From Saccharothrix luteola (GTDB lineage Bacteria > Actinomycetota > Actinomycetes > Mycobacteriales > Pseudonocardiaceae), in NCBI RefSeq assembly GCF_020859565.1, contig NZ_JAJHUO010000023.1, positions 62,001-126,000 on the forward strand: a DNA stretch of 64,000 bases, written 5' to 3'. A program made the position numbers and the translations under genes. The notes beneath the pieces were generated by a model. The model was given only the letters and a program-made list of their open reading frames with translations. It was not told where the DNA came from and made no database searches. The number at the start of each line of letters is the position of its first letter. The first letter of the stretch is position 1. Shown here in pieces: positions 17,725-26,268 of this stretch.

Positions 17725-18315
17725 CTATCGGATGCGCTGCGTGATCAAGGGCCGTTCGAACTCTCTTCGCAGCCGGGTCAGCGCCCGGTGCTGCGCGACC
17801 CGGACCGCGCCCGGCGTGGCGTCGACGGCGGCGGCGGTCTGATCGGCCGTGAGCCCGACCACCACCCGCAGCACGAGGATCTCCCGCTGCTTGTCCGGCA
17901 GCAGGCGCAGCAACTCGCCCATCCGCTGCGCCAGCTCCGCCCGCAACGCCGACTGCTCCGGGCCCGCGCGCTCGTCGTCCGGGCCGTCGGGCACCTCCGG
18001 CACGGGCTCGGCCCGGTTGCGCAGCGCCGCGCGGTGCGCGTCCGCGACCTTGTGCGCCGCGATGCCGTACACGAACGCCAGGAACGGCCGGCCGTGGTCC
18101 TTGTAGGTCGGCAACGCGGTCAACAGCGCCAGGCACACCTCTTGGGCCACGTCGTCGGCCGACGTGGACGAGCGCTCCTGCCCACCGACGCGGGCGCGGC
18201 AGTACCGCACCACCAGCGGGCGGACGGCGGCCAGCAGCGACGCGACCGCCCGGCGGTCGCCGGCGACGGCGGCGCGCACCTCGTCTTCCAGGTCCTCGGG
18301 CGCGGTGGCGGCCAT
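17725..18315 (-). CDS. ECF RNA polymerase sigma factor, ShbA/SigD-type (copy 2)
   Basis: 196-aa paralogue of the preceding sigma factor with the same core blocks: STSADDVAQEVCLALLTALP, GRPFLAFVYGIAAHKVADAHR, LPDKQREILVLRVVVGLTADQ and DATPGAVRVAQHRALTRLRR. The N-terminus is shorter and lacks the hydrophobic stretch of copy 1. The ATG at 18315 has no strong Shine-Dalgarno. A 144-bp gap separates it from copy 1. In Streptomyces ShbA drives hrdB; which copy could do so here cannot be told from sequence. Confidence 0.9.
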   Translation of the reverse strand: MAATAPEDLEDEVRAAVAGDRRAVASLLAAVRPLVVRYCRARVGGQERSSTSADDVAQEVCLALLTALPTYKDHGRPFLAFVYGIAAHKVADAHRAALRNRAEPVPEVPDGPDDERAGPEQSALRAELAQRMGELLRLLPDKQREILVLRVVVGLTADQTAAAVDATPGAVRVAQHRALTRLRREFERPLITQRIR

Positions 18316-18393
18316 CAGCCGGCCCCGGCTAAGTGCGGGTCTCCCATGGCGGGTCCTCTGCGGTAGGCGGCGGAGGACTCCGTTCTACCCCAC

Positions 18394-19116
18394 TCAGGCC
18401 GGCTTTCGGCCCATGACGTGCAACCGGGCGGCCACGTCGCGCAGCGGCGGGCGGGTCGACGCGGCCAGTTCCAGCTCGGCCAACGCCTCCGCGGCGCCCG
18501 GGTTGGCCTCCAGCACGGACCCCGGCACCAGGTCGGACACCACGCCGTGGCCCTGGACCAGCTCCACCTTCAGCCCCGCGGCCACCACCAACGCCTCGAG
18601 CCCGGCCACGTCGAACCGGCGCAGCAGCGGGTCGCGCGTGCCGACGAGCTGACCGGCCTCGTCGTCCAGCAGTCGCCGCGCGTCCACCAGCCGGCCCGCG
18701 ATGGCCCGGTGCAGCACGGCCGCGTACCGGTTCGCCACCAGCAACGACACCGCGCCGCCCGGGGTCACGGCGGCGGCCAGCGCGGCCAGCGCGGCGCCGA
18801 CGTCGTCCACGACCTCCAGCAGGCCGTGCGCCAGCACCAGGTCCGCCGAGGCGTCCCGGTCCAACGCGTCGGTGTCGCCCTGGACCGCCGTGACGCGGTC
18901 CAGCACGCCTTCGTCGGCCGCACGGCGGTGCAACGTCGCCAGCGCGTCGGGGCTCGGGTCGATCACCGTCACCGTGCACCCGGCCACGGCCAGCGGCACG
19001 GCCCACACGCCGCTGCCACCGCCGACGTCGAGCACGCGCGGCGGTTCACCGCCCCTGCGGTCCCGCGCGGCGGTCAGCTCGGCGTCGAGCACCCTGTGTA
19101 CGGCGTCCGGTCGCAT
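18394..19116 (-). CDS. SAM-dependent class I methyltransferase
   Basis: 240-aa Rossmann-fold methyltransferase (SmtA/CmoM-like). Motif I is RVLDVGGGSGVWAVPLA (about 27-43), the acidic end of beta-2 is VIDPSPDAL and the post-I motif is VQGDTDAL. The following LVLAHGLLEVVDD is the family's central strand. The substrate is unknown. A TACGCT -10 box 8 nt before the ATG and the facing ParA promoter occupy the 34-bp divergent gap. So both genes are probably transcribed without leaders from one compact promoter region. Confidence 0.85.
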   Translation of the reverse strand: MRPDAVHRVLDAELTAARDRRGGEPPRVLDVGGGSGVWAVPLAVAGCTVTVIDPSPDALATLHRRAADEGVLDRVTAVQGDTDALDRDASADLVLAHGLLEVVDDVGAALAALAAAVTPGGAVSLLVANRYAAVLHRAIAGRLVDARRLLDDEAGQLVGTRDPLLRRFDVAGLEALVVAAGLKVELVQGHGVVSDLVPGSVLEANPGAAEALAELELAASTRPPLRDVAARLHVMGRKPA

Positions 19117-19143
19117 GGACGTAGAGCGTAAGGGCCGTAGGCT
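19116..19143 (+). promoter_or_regulatory. Promoter of leaderless parA-like gene
   Basis: -35-like TGGACG (19116-19121), 16-bp spacer, -10 TAGGCT (19138-19143), then 7 nt to the GTG at 19151. The predicted transcription start coincides with the start codon. The -35 overlaps the first base of the divergent methyltransferase gene. Confidence 0.6.
19125..19130 (-). promoter_or_regulatory. -10 box TACGCT for the divergent methyltransferase gene
   Basis: TANNNT hexamer 8 nt before the ATG at 19116 on the minus strand, interleaved with the ParA promoter. Confidence 0.5.
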
Positions 19144-19150
19144 GCACTAC

Positions 19151-19987
19151 GTGCATACGGTGGCGGTGCTCAGCCTCAAGGGTGGCGTTGGGAAGACGAC
19201 GGTCGCGCTCGGTCTCGCGTCGGCGGCGCTTCGGCGTGGCGTCCGCACGCTCGTCATCGACCTGGATCCACAGTGCAACGCCACCTCGACGCTGGAACCG
19301 GATGACACGGAGGCCAGCGTCTACGACGTCCTCCAGGACCCGAGCCGCGACACGGTGGACAAGGCGATCGCGCCCAGCGCGTGGGGCGACGGCGTCGACG
19401 TGCTCGCCGGTTCGGAGGACGCGGAGTCGCTGAACCACCCGGACCCGGGCGAGACGCGGCTCGGCAGGCTGCGCGAGGCGCTGCGGCTGTTGCAGGACGA
19501 CGAGGACCCCTACCAGCTGGTGCTGCTGGACTGCCCGCCGTCGCTCGGTCAGCTGACCCGGTCGGCGCTGGTCGCGGCGGACCGCGCGCTGCTGGTGACG
19601 GAGCCCACGATGTTCGCGGTGGCGGGCGTGCAGCGGGCGTTCGAGGCGGTGCAGGCAGAACGTGAGCACAACGAGGACCTGCAGCCGCTGGGCGTGGTGG
19701 TGAACCGGGTGCGGCCGAGGTCGCACGAGCACCAGTTCCGCATCGACGAGCTGCGGGACATCTTCGGGCCGCTGGTGATGCCGGTGGCGCTGCCGGACCG
19801 GCTCGCCGTGCAGCAGGCGCAGGGCGCGTGCATGCCGATCCACGAGTGGGGCACGCCGGGCGCGCGTGAGGTGGCGCTGGCGTTCAACCTGCTGCTGGCC
19901 CGGATACTGCGGATCAGCCGGAGCAGACGCAGGGCCGTGCACCACGACTTCAACGACGAGGAGATCGAGGAAGCGGTGGACGCGTGA
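19151..19987 (+). CDS. ParA/MinD-family ATPase without ParB partner
   Basis: 278-aa deviant-Walker ATPase. The N-terminus MHTVAVLSLKGGVGKTTVALGLA carries the KGGVGKT signature lysines. Walker A' is followed by VIDLDPQCNATS and LVLLDCPPSLGQLT. The last 25 residues are basic then acidic. No parB or parS-like site lies nearby, so a role in chromosome partition is not implied; orphan ParAs can position other cargo. GTG at 19151 was chosen because it directly follows a promoter and starts the conserved motif. The stop overlaps the LysE-type exporter start (GTGA). Confidence 0.88.
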   Translation: MHTVAVLSLKGGVGKTTVALGLASAALRRGVRTLVIDLDPQCNATSTLEPDDTEASVYDVLQDPSRDTVDKAIAPSAWGDGVDVLAGSEDAESLNHPDPGETRLGRLREALRLLQDDEDPYQLVLLDCPPSLGQLTRSALVAADRALLVTEPTMFAVAGVQRAFEAVQAEREHNEDLQPLGVVVNRVRPRSHEHQFRIDELRDIFGPLVMPVALPDRLAVQQAQGACMPIHEWGTPGAREVALAFNLLLARILRISRSRRRAVHHDFNDEEIEEAVDA

Positions 19988-20619
19988 GCACGACCGCACT
20001 CCTGGCGTTCACCGTCGCCGCCGTCCTGCTCACGATCACGCCGGGCCTGGACACCATGATGCTGTTGCGCATGGTGCTCGGCGGCGGGCGCAAGGCCGGA
20101 CTGGTCGGCGGGTTCGGCACCACGCTCGGCTGCCTGGTGTGGGGCGCGGCGAGCATCGCCGGGCTGACCGCGCTGCTGGTGGCGTCTCAATTCGCCTACG
20201 ACGTCGTGCGCTACGCGGGTGCGGCGTACCTGCTGTGGCTCGGCGGATCGGCGCTGTGGAAGTCGTGGCGCGGCGGCACGGTCGACCGGCCGGCCGACGT
20301 CCTGGCGATCACGCCCGCGCAGGCGTTGCGGATCGGGTTCACCACGAACCTGCTCAACCCCAAGATCGGCGTGTTCTACCTGAGCCTGCTCCCCCAGTTC
20401 CTGCCGTCCGACCAGGCGTCGGCCGGGTGGGGCGCGCTGCTCGTCGGCGTGCACGTGGCCATCGGTCAGGTGTGGCAGATCGTCGTGGTGTGGCTCGCCG
20501 GGCGTGCGGTGGTCGTGCTGACGAAGCCCGCGGTGCGGCGGTGGACCGAGCGGCTGACCGCGTCCGTGCTGGTCGGGTTCGGCCTCAAGATGGCGTTCGA
20601 CAGCGGTGCCCGAGGGTGA
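19984..20619 (+). CDS. LysE/RhtB-family amino-acid exporter
   Basis: 211-aa membrane protein with about six helices and the family motif GLDTMMLLRMVLGGGRKAGLVGGFGTTLG near residue 20. The mid-protein FTTNLLNPKIGVFYLSLLPQFLP is diagnostic of LysE/RhtB transporters, which export amino acids or homoserine lactones. Substrate unknown. It is translationally coupled to the ParA gene (GTGA overlap) and overlaps the downstream Nei gene by 14 bp, so the three are probably one mRNA. Confidence 0.92.
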   Translation: MSTTALLAFTVAAVLLTITPGLDTMMLLRMVLGGGRKAGLVGGFGTTLGCLVWGAASIAGLTALLVASQFAYDVVRYAGAAYLLWLGGSALWKSWRGGTVDRPADVLAITPAQALRIGFTTNLLNPKIGVFYLSLLPQFLPSDQASAGWGALLVGVHVAIGQVWQIVVVWLAGRAVVVLTKPAVRRWTERLTASVLVGFGLKMAFDSGARG

Positions 20620-21400
20620 CACGGTCTTCCTGGCCGGGCATCGCCTGAACGAGGCGCTGGCCGGCCGCCGGCTCCTGCGCGGGGAGATCCGCCACCCGAA
20701 GTGGGCCACCGCCGACCTGGCCGGGCGTGACGTGCTGGAGGTGCGTTCGGTCGGCAAGCACCTGTTCACCCGGTTCTCCGGCGACCTGAGCCTGCACAGC
20801 CACTTCCGGATGGACGGCGCGTGGCACCTGTACCGGCCCGGCGAGCGGTGGAAGCGTCCCGGCCACCAGGTGCGGGCGCTGCTGGAGGTGCCCGACCGGG
20901 TCGCGGTGGGGTTCGCGCTGCACGACCTGGAGCTGCTGCCGACCGACCAGGAGTCGCGGCTGGTGGCCCACCTGGGTCCGGACCTGCTGGGTGACTGGGA
21001 CGACGGACGTGCGGCCGAGGCGGTCGCCAGGCTGGCCGCGGACCCGGACCGCGAACTGGGGCTCGCCCTGCTCGACCAGCGGGTGGTGGCGGGCGTGGGG
21101 AACCTCTACAAGGCCGAGGTGTGCTTCCTGCTCGGGGTCTCGCCGTGGAGCCCGGTGTCGGCGGTGGACCCGGCGGAGGCGGTGCGGCTTTCGCGCAAGC
21201 TGCTGCTGGCCAACGCGTGGCGCCCGGAGCAGAGCACGACCGGCCTGATGGGACGCGGGCGGCAGCACTGGGTGTTCGAGCGGGGCGGTAAGCCGTGCCT
21301 GCGCTGCGGGACCAAGGTGCGCGTCGGCGGGCAGGGCGCGGGCGTGCTGGAGCGTCCCGCGTACTGGTGCCCGCGCTGCCAGCCAGGGCCGATCGCTTAG
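20606..21400 (+). CDS. nei: Endonuclease VIII-type DNA glycosylase (Nei, Fpg family)
   Basis: 264-aa bifunctional glycosylase/AP lyase of base-excision repair for oxidised bases. The mature N-terminus PEGDTVFLAGHRL supplies the catalytic Pro and Glu of the Fpg/Nei family. The helix-two-turn-helix contains LLDQRVVAGVGNLYKAE (about 150-166). A C-terminal zinc finger is intact: CLRCGTKV then YWCPRCQ. GTG at 20606 is fixed by the requirement for P2/E3. The stop TAG (21398-21400) forms the first half of the -10 box of pyrD. Confidence 0.95.
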   Translation: MPEGDTVFLAGHRLNEALAGRRLLRGEIRHPKWATADLAGRDVLEVRSVGKHLFTRFSGDLSLHSHFRMDGAWHLYRPGERWKRPGHQVRALLEVPDRVAVGFALHDLELLPTDQESRLVAHLGPDLLGDWDDGRAAEAVARLAADPDRELGLALLDQRVVAGVGNLYKAEVCFLLGVSPWSPVSAVDPAEAVRLSRKLLLANAWRPEQSTTGLMGRGRQHWVFERGGKPCLRCGTKVRVGGQGAGVLERPAYWCPRCQPGPIA

Positions 21401-21403
21401 GGT
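21398..21403 (+). promoter_or_regulatory. -10 box TAGGGT of leaderless pyrD, built on the nei stop codon
   Basis: TAGGGT begins with the TAG stop of nei and lies 7 nt before the pyrD GTG at 21411. The intervening TACCGCC offers no Shine-Dalgarno. Confidence 0.6.
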
Positions 21404-21410
21404 TACCGCC

Positions 21411-22433
21411 GTGGTCTACAAGAGCGTGGTGCGCAAGGCGTTGTTCCGGATGCACGGCGGGGACGCGGAGCGGGTCCACGAGACCACGCTCGGCGTGATG
21501 GCGAAGCTGAGCCCGGCGGCGAAACTCGTGAAGCGCAAGCCCGCCTCGCCGCGCACGGTCTTCGGCGTGCGGTTCCCCAACCCGGTCGGCCTCGCCGCCG
21601 GACTGGACAAGAACGGCCGGGCGCTGCCCGCGTGGGCCGCGCTCGGGTTCGGGTTCGTCGAGGTCGGCACGGTCACCCGGCACGCGCAGCCGGGCAACCC
21701 GAAGCCGCGCCTGTTCCGGCTGCGCGACAGCGAGGCGATCATCAACCGGATGGGCTTCAACAACGACGGCGCGCTGGAGCTGGCCAACCGGCTCGACCGG
21801 CTCGGCCCGCTGTCCGTGCCGCTCGGGATCAGCCTGGGCAAGTCCAAGATCACGCCGGTCGAGGACGCCGTGGAGGACTACCGGACGTCCCTGCGCGCGC
21901 TCTACCGGCACGGCGACTACTTCGCGATCAATATCAGCTCGCCCAACACGCCGGGTCTGCGCAGCCTCCAGGACCGCGGCGCGTTGACCGAGCTGCTGTC
22001 CGCGCTCAACGCCACCGCCCACGACCTGGCGGGGTCCAAGCCGCGCAAGCCGATCCTGGTCAAGATCGCGCCCGACCTGACCGAGGAGGCGATCGCCGAA
22101 CTGCTGGAGGTGTGCGCCGCGCACGAGGTCAGCGGCCTGATCGCGACCAACACCACGTTGTCGCGCGACGGCCTCGCGCCCGCCGACCGGCGCCTGGCGG
22201 ACGAGGCGGGCGGGCTGAGCGGCAGGCCGTTGACCGAACGCGCCCGCGAGGTGGTGCGGTTCGTGAGCCGGGAGACCGACGGCAAGCTGCCGATCATCGG
22301 TGTCGGCGGCATCGCGAGCCCGGACGACGCGAAGCGGATGCTGGACGCGGGCGCCAGCCTGATCCAGCTCTACACCGCGTTCATCTACGAGGGCCCCGGG
22401 CTGGTGCACCGCATCAACCGGGTGGTGAGGTGA
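21411..22433 (+). CDS. pyrD: Dihydroorotate dehydrogenase (quinone), class 2
   Basis: 340-aa membrane-associated flavoenzyme oxidising dihydroorotate to orotate in pyrimidine synthesis, with quinone as acceptor. The N-terminal helical extension (about 1-45) marks class 2. Core motifs are NPVGLAAGLDKNGRAL, GFVEVGTVT, RLRDSEAIINRMGFNNDG and ISSPNTPGLR (catalytic Ser region), then IGVGGIASPDDAKRMLDAGASLIQLYTA for FMN phosphate binding. GTG start, apparently leaderless. A uracil permease lies convergently with a 1-bp gap, a pathway-related neighbour. Confidence 0.96.
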   Translation: MVYKSVVRKALFRMHGGDAERVHETTLGVMAKLSPAAKLVKRKPASPRTVFGVRFPNPVGLAAGLDKNGRALPAWAALGFGFVEVGTVTRHAQPGNPKPRLFRLRDSEAIINRMGFNNDGALELANRLDRLGPLSVPLGISLGKSKITPVEDAVEDYRTSLRALYRHGDYFAINISSPNTPGLRSLQDRGALTELLSALNATAHDLAGSKPRKPILVKIAPDLTEEAIAELLEVCAAHEVSGLIATNTTLSRDGLAPADRRLADEAGGLSGRPLTERAREVVRFVSRETDGKLPIIGVGGIASPDDAKRMLDAGASLIQLYTAFIYEGPGLVHRINRVVR

Positions 22434-22434
22434 A

Positions 22435-23679
22435 CTAGGCCTTCCGGGCGGTCCGGAGCCAGCGCAGGATCGGGTGCAGGATCACCACGAGCAGCGAGCC
22501 CCAGACCAGGCCGCCGAGTTCCATGTCGCCGAGCTCCAGCGTCAGGTCGCCGACCCCGGCGACCAGGGCCGCGCCGCCGACCAGGGCGTTGCCCGGGTTG
22601 GTCAGGTCGACCCGGTTCTCCATCCACACCCGCACGCCGACCAGGCTGATCAGGCCGAGCAGCACCAGCGTCGCGCCACCGACCACGCCCGCCGGGATGG
22701 TCGACAGCACGGCGGTGATCTTCGGCGAGAACGCCATCAGCACCGCGGCCACCCCCGTCACGGCGTAGGCGGCGGTGGAGAAGACCTTGGTCACGCCCAT
22801 CACGCCGATGTTCTCGGAGTACGTGGTGGTGCCCGACCCGCCGCCGACACCGGCCAGCGCGGTGGACACGCCGTTGGCGATGATCGAGTCGCCGACGTTG
22901 CCGTCGAGGTTGCGGCCGGTCAGGGCGCCGATCGCCTTGACGTGGCCGACGTTCTCCGCGACCAGCACGATCACCACCGGCAGCACGAGCAGGGTGACCG
23001 ACGGCCGCAGCTCCGGCGCGTGGAACTCGGGCAGCCCGAACCAGGCGGCCCGACCCACCGCGGCCGTGTCGACCAGGCCGAGCCAGAAGCCGAGCGCCCA
23101 CCCGACGACCACCCCGATGAGCACGGAGAAGCGGAACGACGAGCCGCGGCCGAGCACGCCGCACAGCAGGATGATCCCCATCGTGACCACGGCGGGCAGC
23201 GGCTGCTGGGCGAACGAGTCGGTGGCCCGATGGGACAGGTTGAGCCCGATCAGCACGACCACCGCGCCGGTCACCACCGGCGGCATCACGGCCTCCAGCA
23301 GCCGCACGCCGAGCGCCTTGACCGCGACCCCGATGATGATCACCAGCAGGCCCGCCGCGAGCACGCCGCCGAGCTGCGCGGCGATGCCCTCGTCACGGGC
23401 GGCGGACAGCGGCGCGATGAACGCGAACGACGCGCCGAGGTAGCTGGGCACGCGGTTGCGGGTGATCAGCAGGAACAGCAGCGTGCCGAGACCGGAGAAC
23501 AGCAGGGTGGTGCTGACCGGGAGACCGGTGGTGGCGGGTACGAGGATCGTGGCGCCTGCCATCGCGACCAGGTGCTGGGCGCCGAACCCGATGGTGCGCG
23601 GCCAGGTCAGCCGCTCCTGCGGCGCGACGGCGTCACCGTCGATGGGGCGGCCATCACCGCGCACGGTCCACAACGCCAC
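22435..23679 (-). CDS. uraA: Uracil/xanthine permease (NCS2 family, UraA-like)
   Basis: 414-aa proton symporter with about 14 helices. Family residues include FGAQHLVAMAGATILVPATTGLP at the N-terminus, LVAENVGHVKAIGALTGRNLD with the conserved Glu in the substrate site, and ANGVSTALAGVGGGSGTTTYSENIGVMGVTKV. The last block is the NCS2 signature and points to uracil. GTG start with GGGAGG 7 nt upstream. It is convergent to pyrD. Upstream (23740-23790) is an unusually AT-rich block with TATATAA that probably holds its promoter. Confidence 0.93.
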   Translation of the reverse strand: MALWTVRGDGRPIDGDAVAPQERLTWPRTIGFGAQHLVAMAGATILVPATTGLPVSTTLLFSGLGTLLFLLITRNRVPSYLGASFAFIAPLSAARDEGIAAQLGGVLAAGLLVIIIGVAVKALGVRLLEAVMPPVVTGAVVVLIGLNLSHRATDSFAQQPLPAVVTMGIILLCGVLGRGSSFRFSVLIGVVVGWALGFWLGLVDTAAVGRAAWFGLPEFHAPELRPSVTLLVLPVVIVLVAENVGHVKAIGALTGRNLDGNVGDSIIANGVSTALAGVGGGSGTTTYSENIGVMGVTKVFSTAAYAVTGVAAVLMAFSPKITAVLSTIPAGVVGGATLVLLGLISLVGVRVWMENRVDLTNPGNALVGGAALVAGVGDLTLELGDMELGGLVWGSLLVVILHPILRWLRTARKA

Positions 23680-23898
23680 TCAATGACCTCCCCGGCGACC
23701 AGGACGGACCACGCTGTCCGACCCAGGGATCCTGCCACGCCAAGTAGTGGCCGCGGCTATATAACGGTCTGATAATCACACGATCGCAGCAGCGTACGCC
23801 ACCGCAGCCCGGAGGTTAGCGCAACTCCGCTACGCAACGTGACGCAATCGTCGTTCGTGCAGATGGCCGTGCGAGAGGTGCGGAGATCCGCGACGAGG

Positions 23899-24678
23899 TC
23901 AGCGCGACAGCTCGCGCAACGCCGAGGCGAGGCCCGCAAGGTGGTCCGTCGCGTCGCCGAGGACCTGCCGCGGGTTCGAGGCGGTGCTCTCGGCGAGCAC
24001 CCGACCGGCGGCGGCGACGAGGCCGCAGTAGCCGTCGACACCCTCGTCGAGCTGGGCCCGCAGTCTTCGCACGCCTTCGACCAGCGGGGCGCGGTCCAGC
24101 GGCGGGGCGGTGTCGCGCGCCCGTTCCACGGCCTGCAACTGGCGGGAGACGGCCCGGATCGCGGACGCGGCCTCGGCGCCGGTGGCGCGGGCCTGCTCGA
24201 CCGAGTCGGTGGGGATGGACGTCAGCGCCGCGGAGTCGAGCTGGCGCAGCAGCTCCCGCAACGTGTCCTGGGCGTCCTCCAGCCGTTCCATCGGCTGACG
24301 CGCCGCCGAGGACCGGGCGGGCAGCGGCTCGGGCGTCGGCGCGGCCTCCAGCTGCCGGCGCTCGGCGTCGATGCCCCTCATCTTCAAGTTGGTGCGCACG
24401 GCCAGCACGGACGTGCCGGCGAACCCGAGGGCCGCCACCACGCCGGGGGCCGCGCCGAGCGCCCCGACCAGCGTGAGCGTGCCGACCACCGCGAGCAGGG
24501 CCAGCACGATCAGCCAGAAGGTGAGCACGCGGCTCGATCGGCGGTACCGCCGATCGAGCTTCGCGCGCGGGTCGTTCCAGGCGGCGTACCGCCGCTTCAC
24601 CTGGTCCGCGATCTGCCCTTGGAGCTGGCCGCCGATGACCTGTGCGATCTCGCCAGCCACCTTCCGCCGGGGTTCCAT
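23899..24678 (-). CDS. pspM: Phage-shock envelope-stress protein PspM-like
   Basis: 259-aa protein directly after pspA (16-bp gap), corresponding in position and architecture to M. tuberculosis Rv2743c. An N-terminal basic region (EIAQVIGGQLQGQIADQVKRRYAAWNDPRAKLDRRYRRS, seen as separate stretches) precedes two adjacent membrane helices (about 52-95). A long helical cytoplasmic domain of no known fold follows. In mycobacteria PspM helps anchor the PspA response at the membrane. The ATG at 24678 is favoured; a GTG at 24690 is possible. Confidence 0.8.
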   Translation of the reverse strand: MEPRRKVAGEIAQVIGGQLQGQIADQVKRRYAAWNDPRAKLDRRYRRSSRVLTFWLIVLALLAVVGTLTLVGALGAAPGVVAALGFAGTSVLAVRTNLKMRGIDAERRQLEAAPTPEPLPARSSAARQPMERLEDAQDTLRELLRQLDSAALTSIPTDSVEQARATGAEAASAIRAVSRQLQAVERARDTAPPLDRAPLVEGVRRLRAQLDEGVDGYCGLVAAAGRVLAESTASNPRQVLGDATDHLAGLASALRELSR

Positions 24679-24694
24679 CGCGGACACCACCCTC

Positions 24695-25558
24695 TCAGCT
24701 CTGGCTCGCCGGCGGGTTCTGCTGGACCTGCTGCGTGGGCTGCGCCTGCGTCTGCTGGACCCGCTGCTGGATCTCCTGCTGGATGCTCGCGCTCGCGCTC
24801 GCGGGCTGACCGCTCGTCACCTCGCCGGCGACCTTGCCGCCCGCCATCGACGCGCGGATCTGCTCCAGCCGCGAGTGGCCCGCCATCTCGGTGGTCGACT
24901 GCTGGACCTCCAGCATCCGGCCCTGCACCGAGTTCTGCGCCAACTCCGCGGAACCGAGCGCGGTGGTGTACCGCTTCTCGATCTTGTCGCGGACCTCTTC
25001 CAGCGACGGCGTGTTGCCCGGCGCCGCCAGCTCGGTCATCTGGCGCAGCGAGTGCGAGACCTGCTCCTGCATCTTCGCCTGCTCCAGCTGGCTGAGCAGC
25101 TTGGTGCGCTCGGCGAGCTTGGTCTGCAGGACCATCGCGTTGCGCTCGACCGCCTGCTTCGCCTGCGTGGCCGCCTGCAACGCCTGGTCGTGCAGCGTCT
25201 TCAGGTCCTCGATGCTCTGCTCCGCGGTCACCAGCTGGGTGGCGAAGCCCTGCGCCGCGGTCTCGAACTGCGTCGCGCGCGTCTCGTCACCCTTCGCCCT
25301 CGCCTCGTCGGCGAGCACGAGCGCCTGGCGTGCGGATGCCTGGAGCTTCTCCACTTCGCCGAGCTGGCGGTTGAGCTTCATCTCGAGCTGGCGCTGGTTG
25401 CCGATCACCGCGGCGGCCTGCTGGGAGAGCGCCTGGTGCTGCCGCTGCGCCTCCTCGATGGCCTGCTGGATCTGCACCTTCGGGTCGGCGTGCTCGTCGA
25501 TCTTGGACGAAAAAGCCGCCATGAAGTACTTCCATGCCTTCACGAAAGGGTTGGCCAT
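24695..25558 (-). CDS. pspA: PspA/IM30-family membrane-stress protein
   Basis: 287-aa ESCRT-III-like coiled-coil protein that protects the cytoplasmic membrane. Starts MANPFVKAWKYFMAAFSSKIDEHADPKVQIQQAIEEAQ, the PspA amphipathic helix followed by coiled coil extending to about residue 220, with a Gln/Ala/Pro-rich tail. The neighbours are clgR upstream and pspM downstream, as in mycobacteria. A 284-bp gap from clgR contains its own ECF-type promoter (25609-25634). The Shine-Dalgarno is odd: AGGAG directly abuts the ATG, and a better-spaced CAGG lies 8 nt upstream. Confidence 0.95.
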   Translation of the reverse strand: MANPFVKAWKYFMAAFSSKIDEHADPKVQIQQAIEEAQRQHQALSQQAAAVIGNQRQLEMKLNRQLGEVEKLQASARQALVLADEARAKGDETRATQFETAAQGFATQLVTAEQSIEDLKTLHDQALQAATQAKQAVERNAMVLQTKLAERTKLLSQLEQAKMQEQVSHSLRQMTELAAPGNTPSLEEVRDKIEKRYTTALGSAELAQNSVQGRMLEVQQSTTEMAGHSRLEQIRASMAGGKVAGEVTSGQPASASASIQQEIQQRVQQTQAQPTQQVQQNPPASQS

Positions 25559-25608
25559 CTCCTACGCCTGCCTTCTCCGCACTTCCCTGGCTCGCGCTCG
25601 TGATTGGC

Positions 25609-25634
25609 AACGACCCGGTGCCGGTGTTGGTTCC
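25609..25634 (-). promoter_or_regulatory. ECF-type promoter of pspA (GGAAC-N17-CGTT)
   Basis: Minus-strand -35 GGAAC (25630-25634), 17-nt spacer, -10 CGTT (25609-25612), about 50 nt before the pspA ATG. The same elements and spacing occur upstream of clgR. This resembles SigE-type promoters of actinobacteria. Confidence 0.65.
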
Positions 25635-25842
25635 ATCGTGTCAGGTGTCCCGCGCTGCTTCCACCGACCTGGGGAGATATCCGGGATCACCCTGAGTCAC
25701 CCCCCGACTTTCGTCGGCATGGTCATCCTGCCCGTCCGCCTCGCGGGCGACGCGGCGACCCCGTGCGGGGTTGCCAACTCGTTGCAAGCGCCGAAAGCCG
25801 AGCCGGTCGGACCGGCTCGGCTCAGGCAGGTGTCAACTGGTG

Positions 25843-26268
25843 TTACGCCGCCACCACCGCGTTGCGCGGCTTGCTGATGGACGTGGACAGCCGATGCGTC
25901 AGCACGGGCTGCAACCGCAGGTCGGACAGGTCGTTGCCGATCACCGCGGGCACCATCGTGCCGCCCTCCAGACCCGACGACGCGGACGCGGGCGCCCGTT
26001 CGGTGAGCTCGGCGGGCGTCGGCACGGGGCGCTGGACGGCGCCGATGTCCGAGGCGACCAGGTGCAGCAGCTCCCACAGGGGCAGGTCCAACGCTTCGCA
26101 GATCGCGGCCAACAGCTCGCTGGACGCCTCCTTGCGGCCACGCTCCACCTCGGAGAGGTACCCCAGGCTGACGCGGGCGGTCCTGGAGACCTCGCGCAGC
26201 GTGCGGCGTTGGGTGGTGCGGGCATGGCGGAGCCGATCACCGATCGCCTCGCGTAGCAGCACGGTCAT
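25843..26268 (-). CDS. clgR: ClgR-type transcriptional regulator
   Basis: 141-aa XRE-family regulator. The helix-turn-helix lies in the N-terminal half: RLRHARTTQRRTLREVSRTARVSLGYLSEVERGRKEASSELLAAICEAL (about 10-58, conserved blocks). ClgR activates clp protease, psp and DNA-repair genes in actinobacteria. The C-terminus ends in NAVVAA, an Ala-Ala terminus like the one that makes ClgR a ClpP substrate in Streptomyces. ATG at 26268 has AGGAGG 7 nt upstream. Its promoter region carries a ClgR box and an ECF-type promoter. Confidence 0.93.
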   Translation of the reverse strand: MTVLLREAIGDRLRHARTTQRRTLREVSRTARVSLGYLSEVERGRKEASSELLAAICEALDLPLWELLHLVASDIGAVQRPVPTPAELTERAPASASSGLEGGTMVPAVIGNDLSDLRLQPVLTHRLSTSISKPRNAVVAA

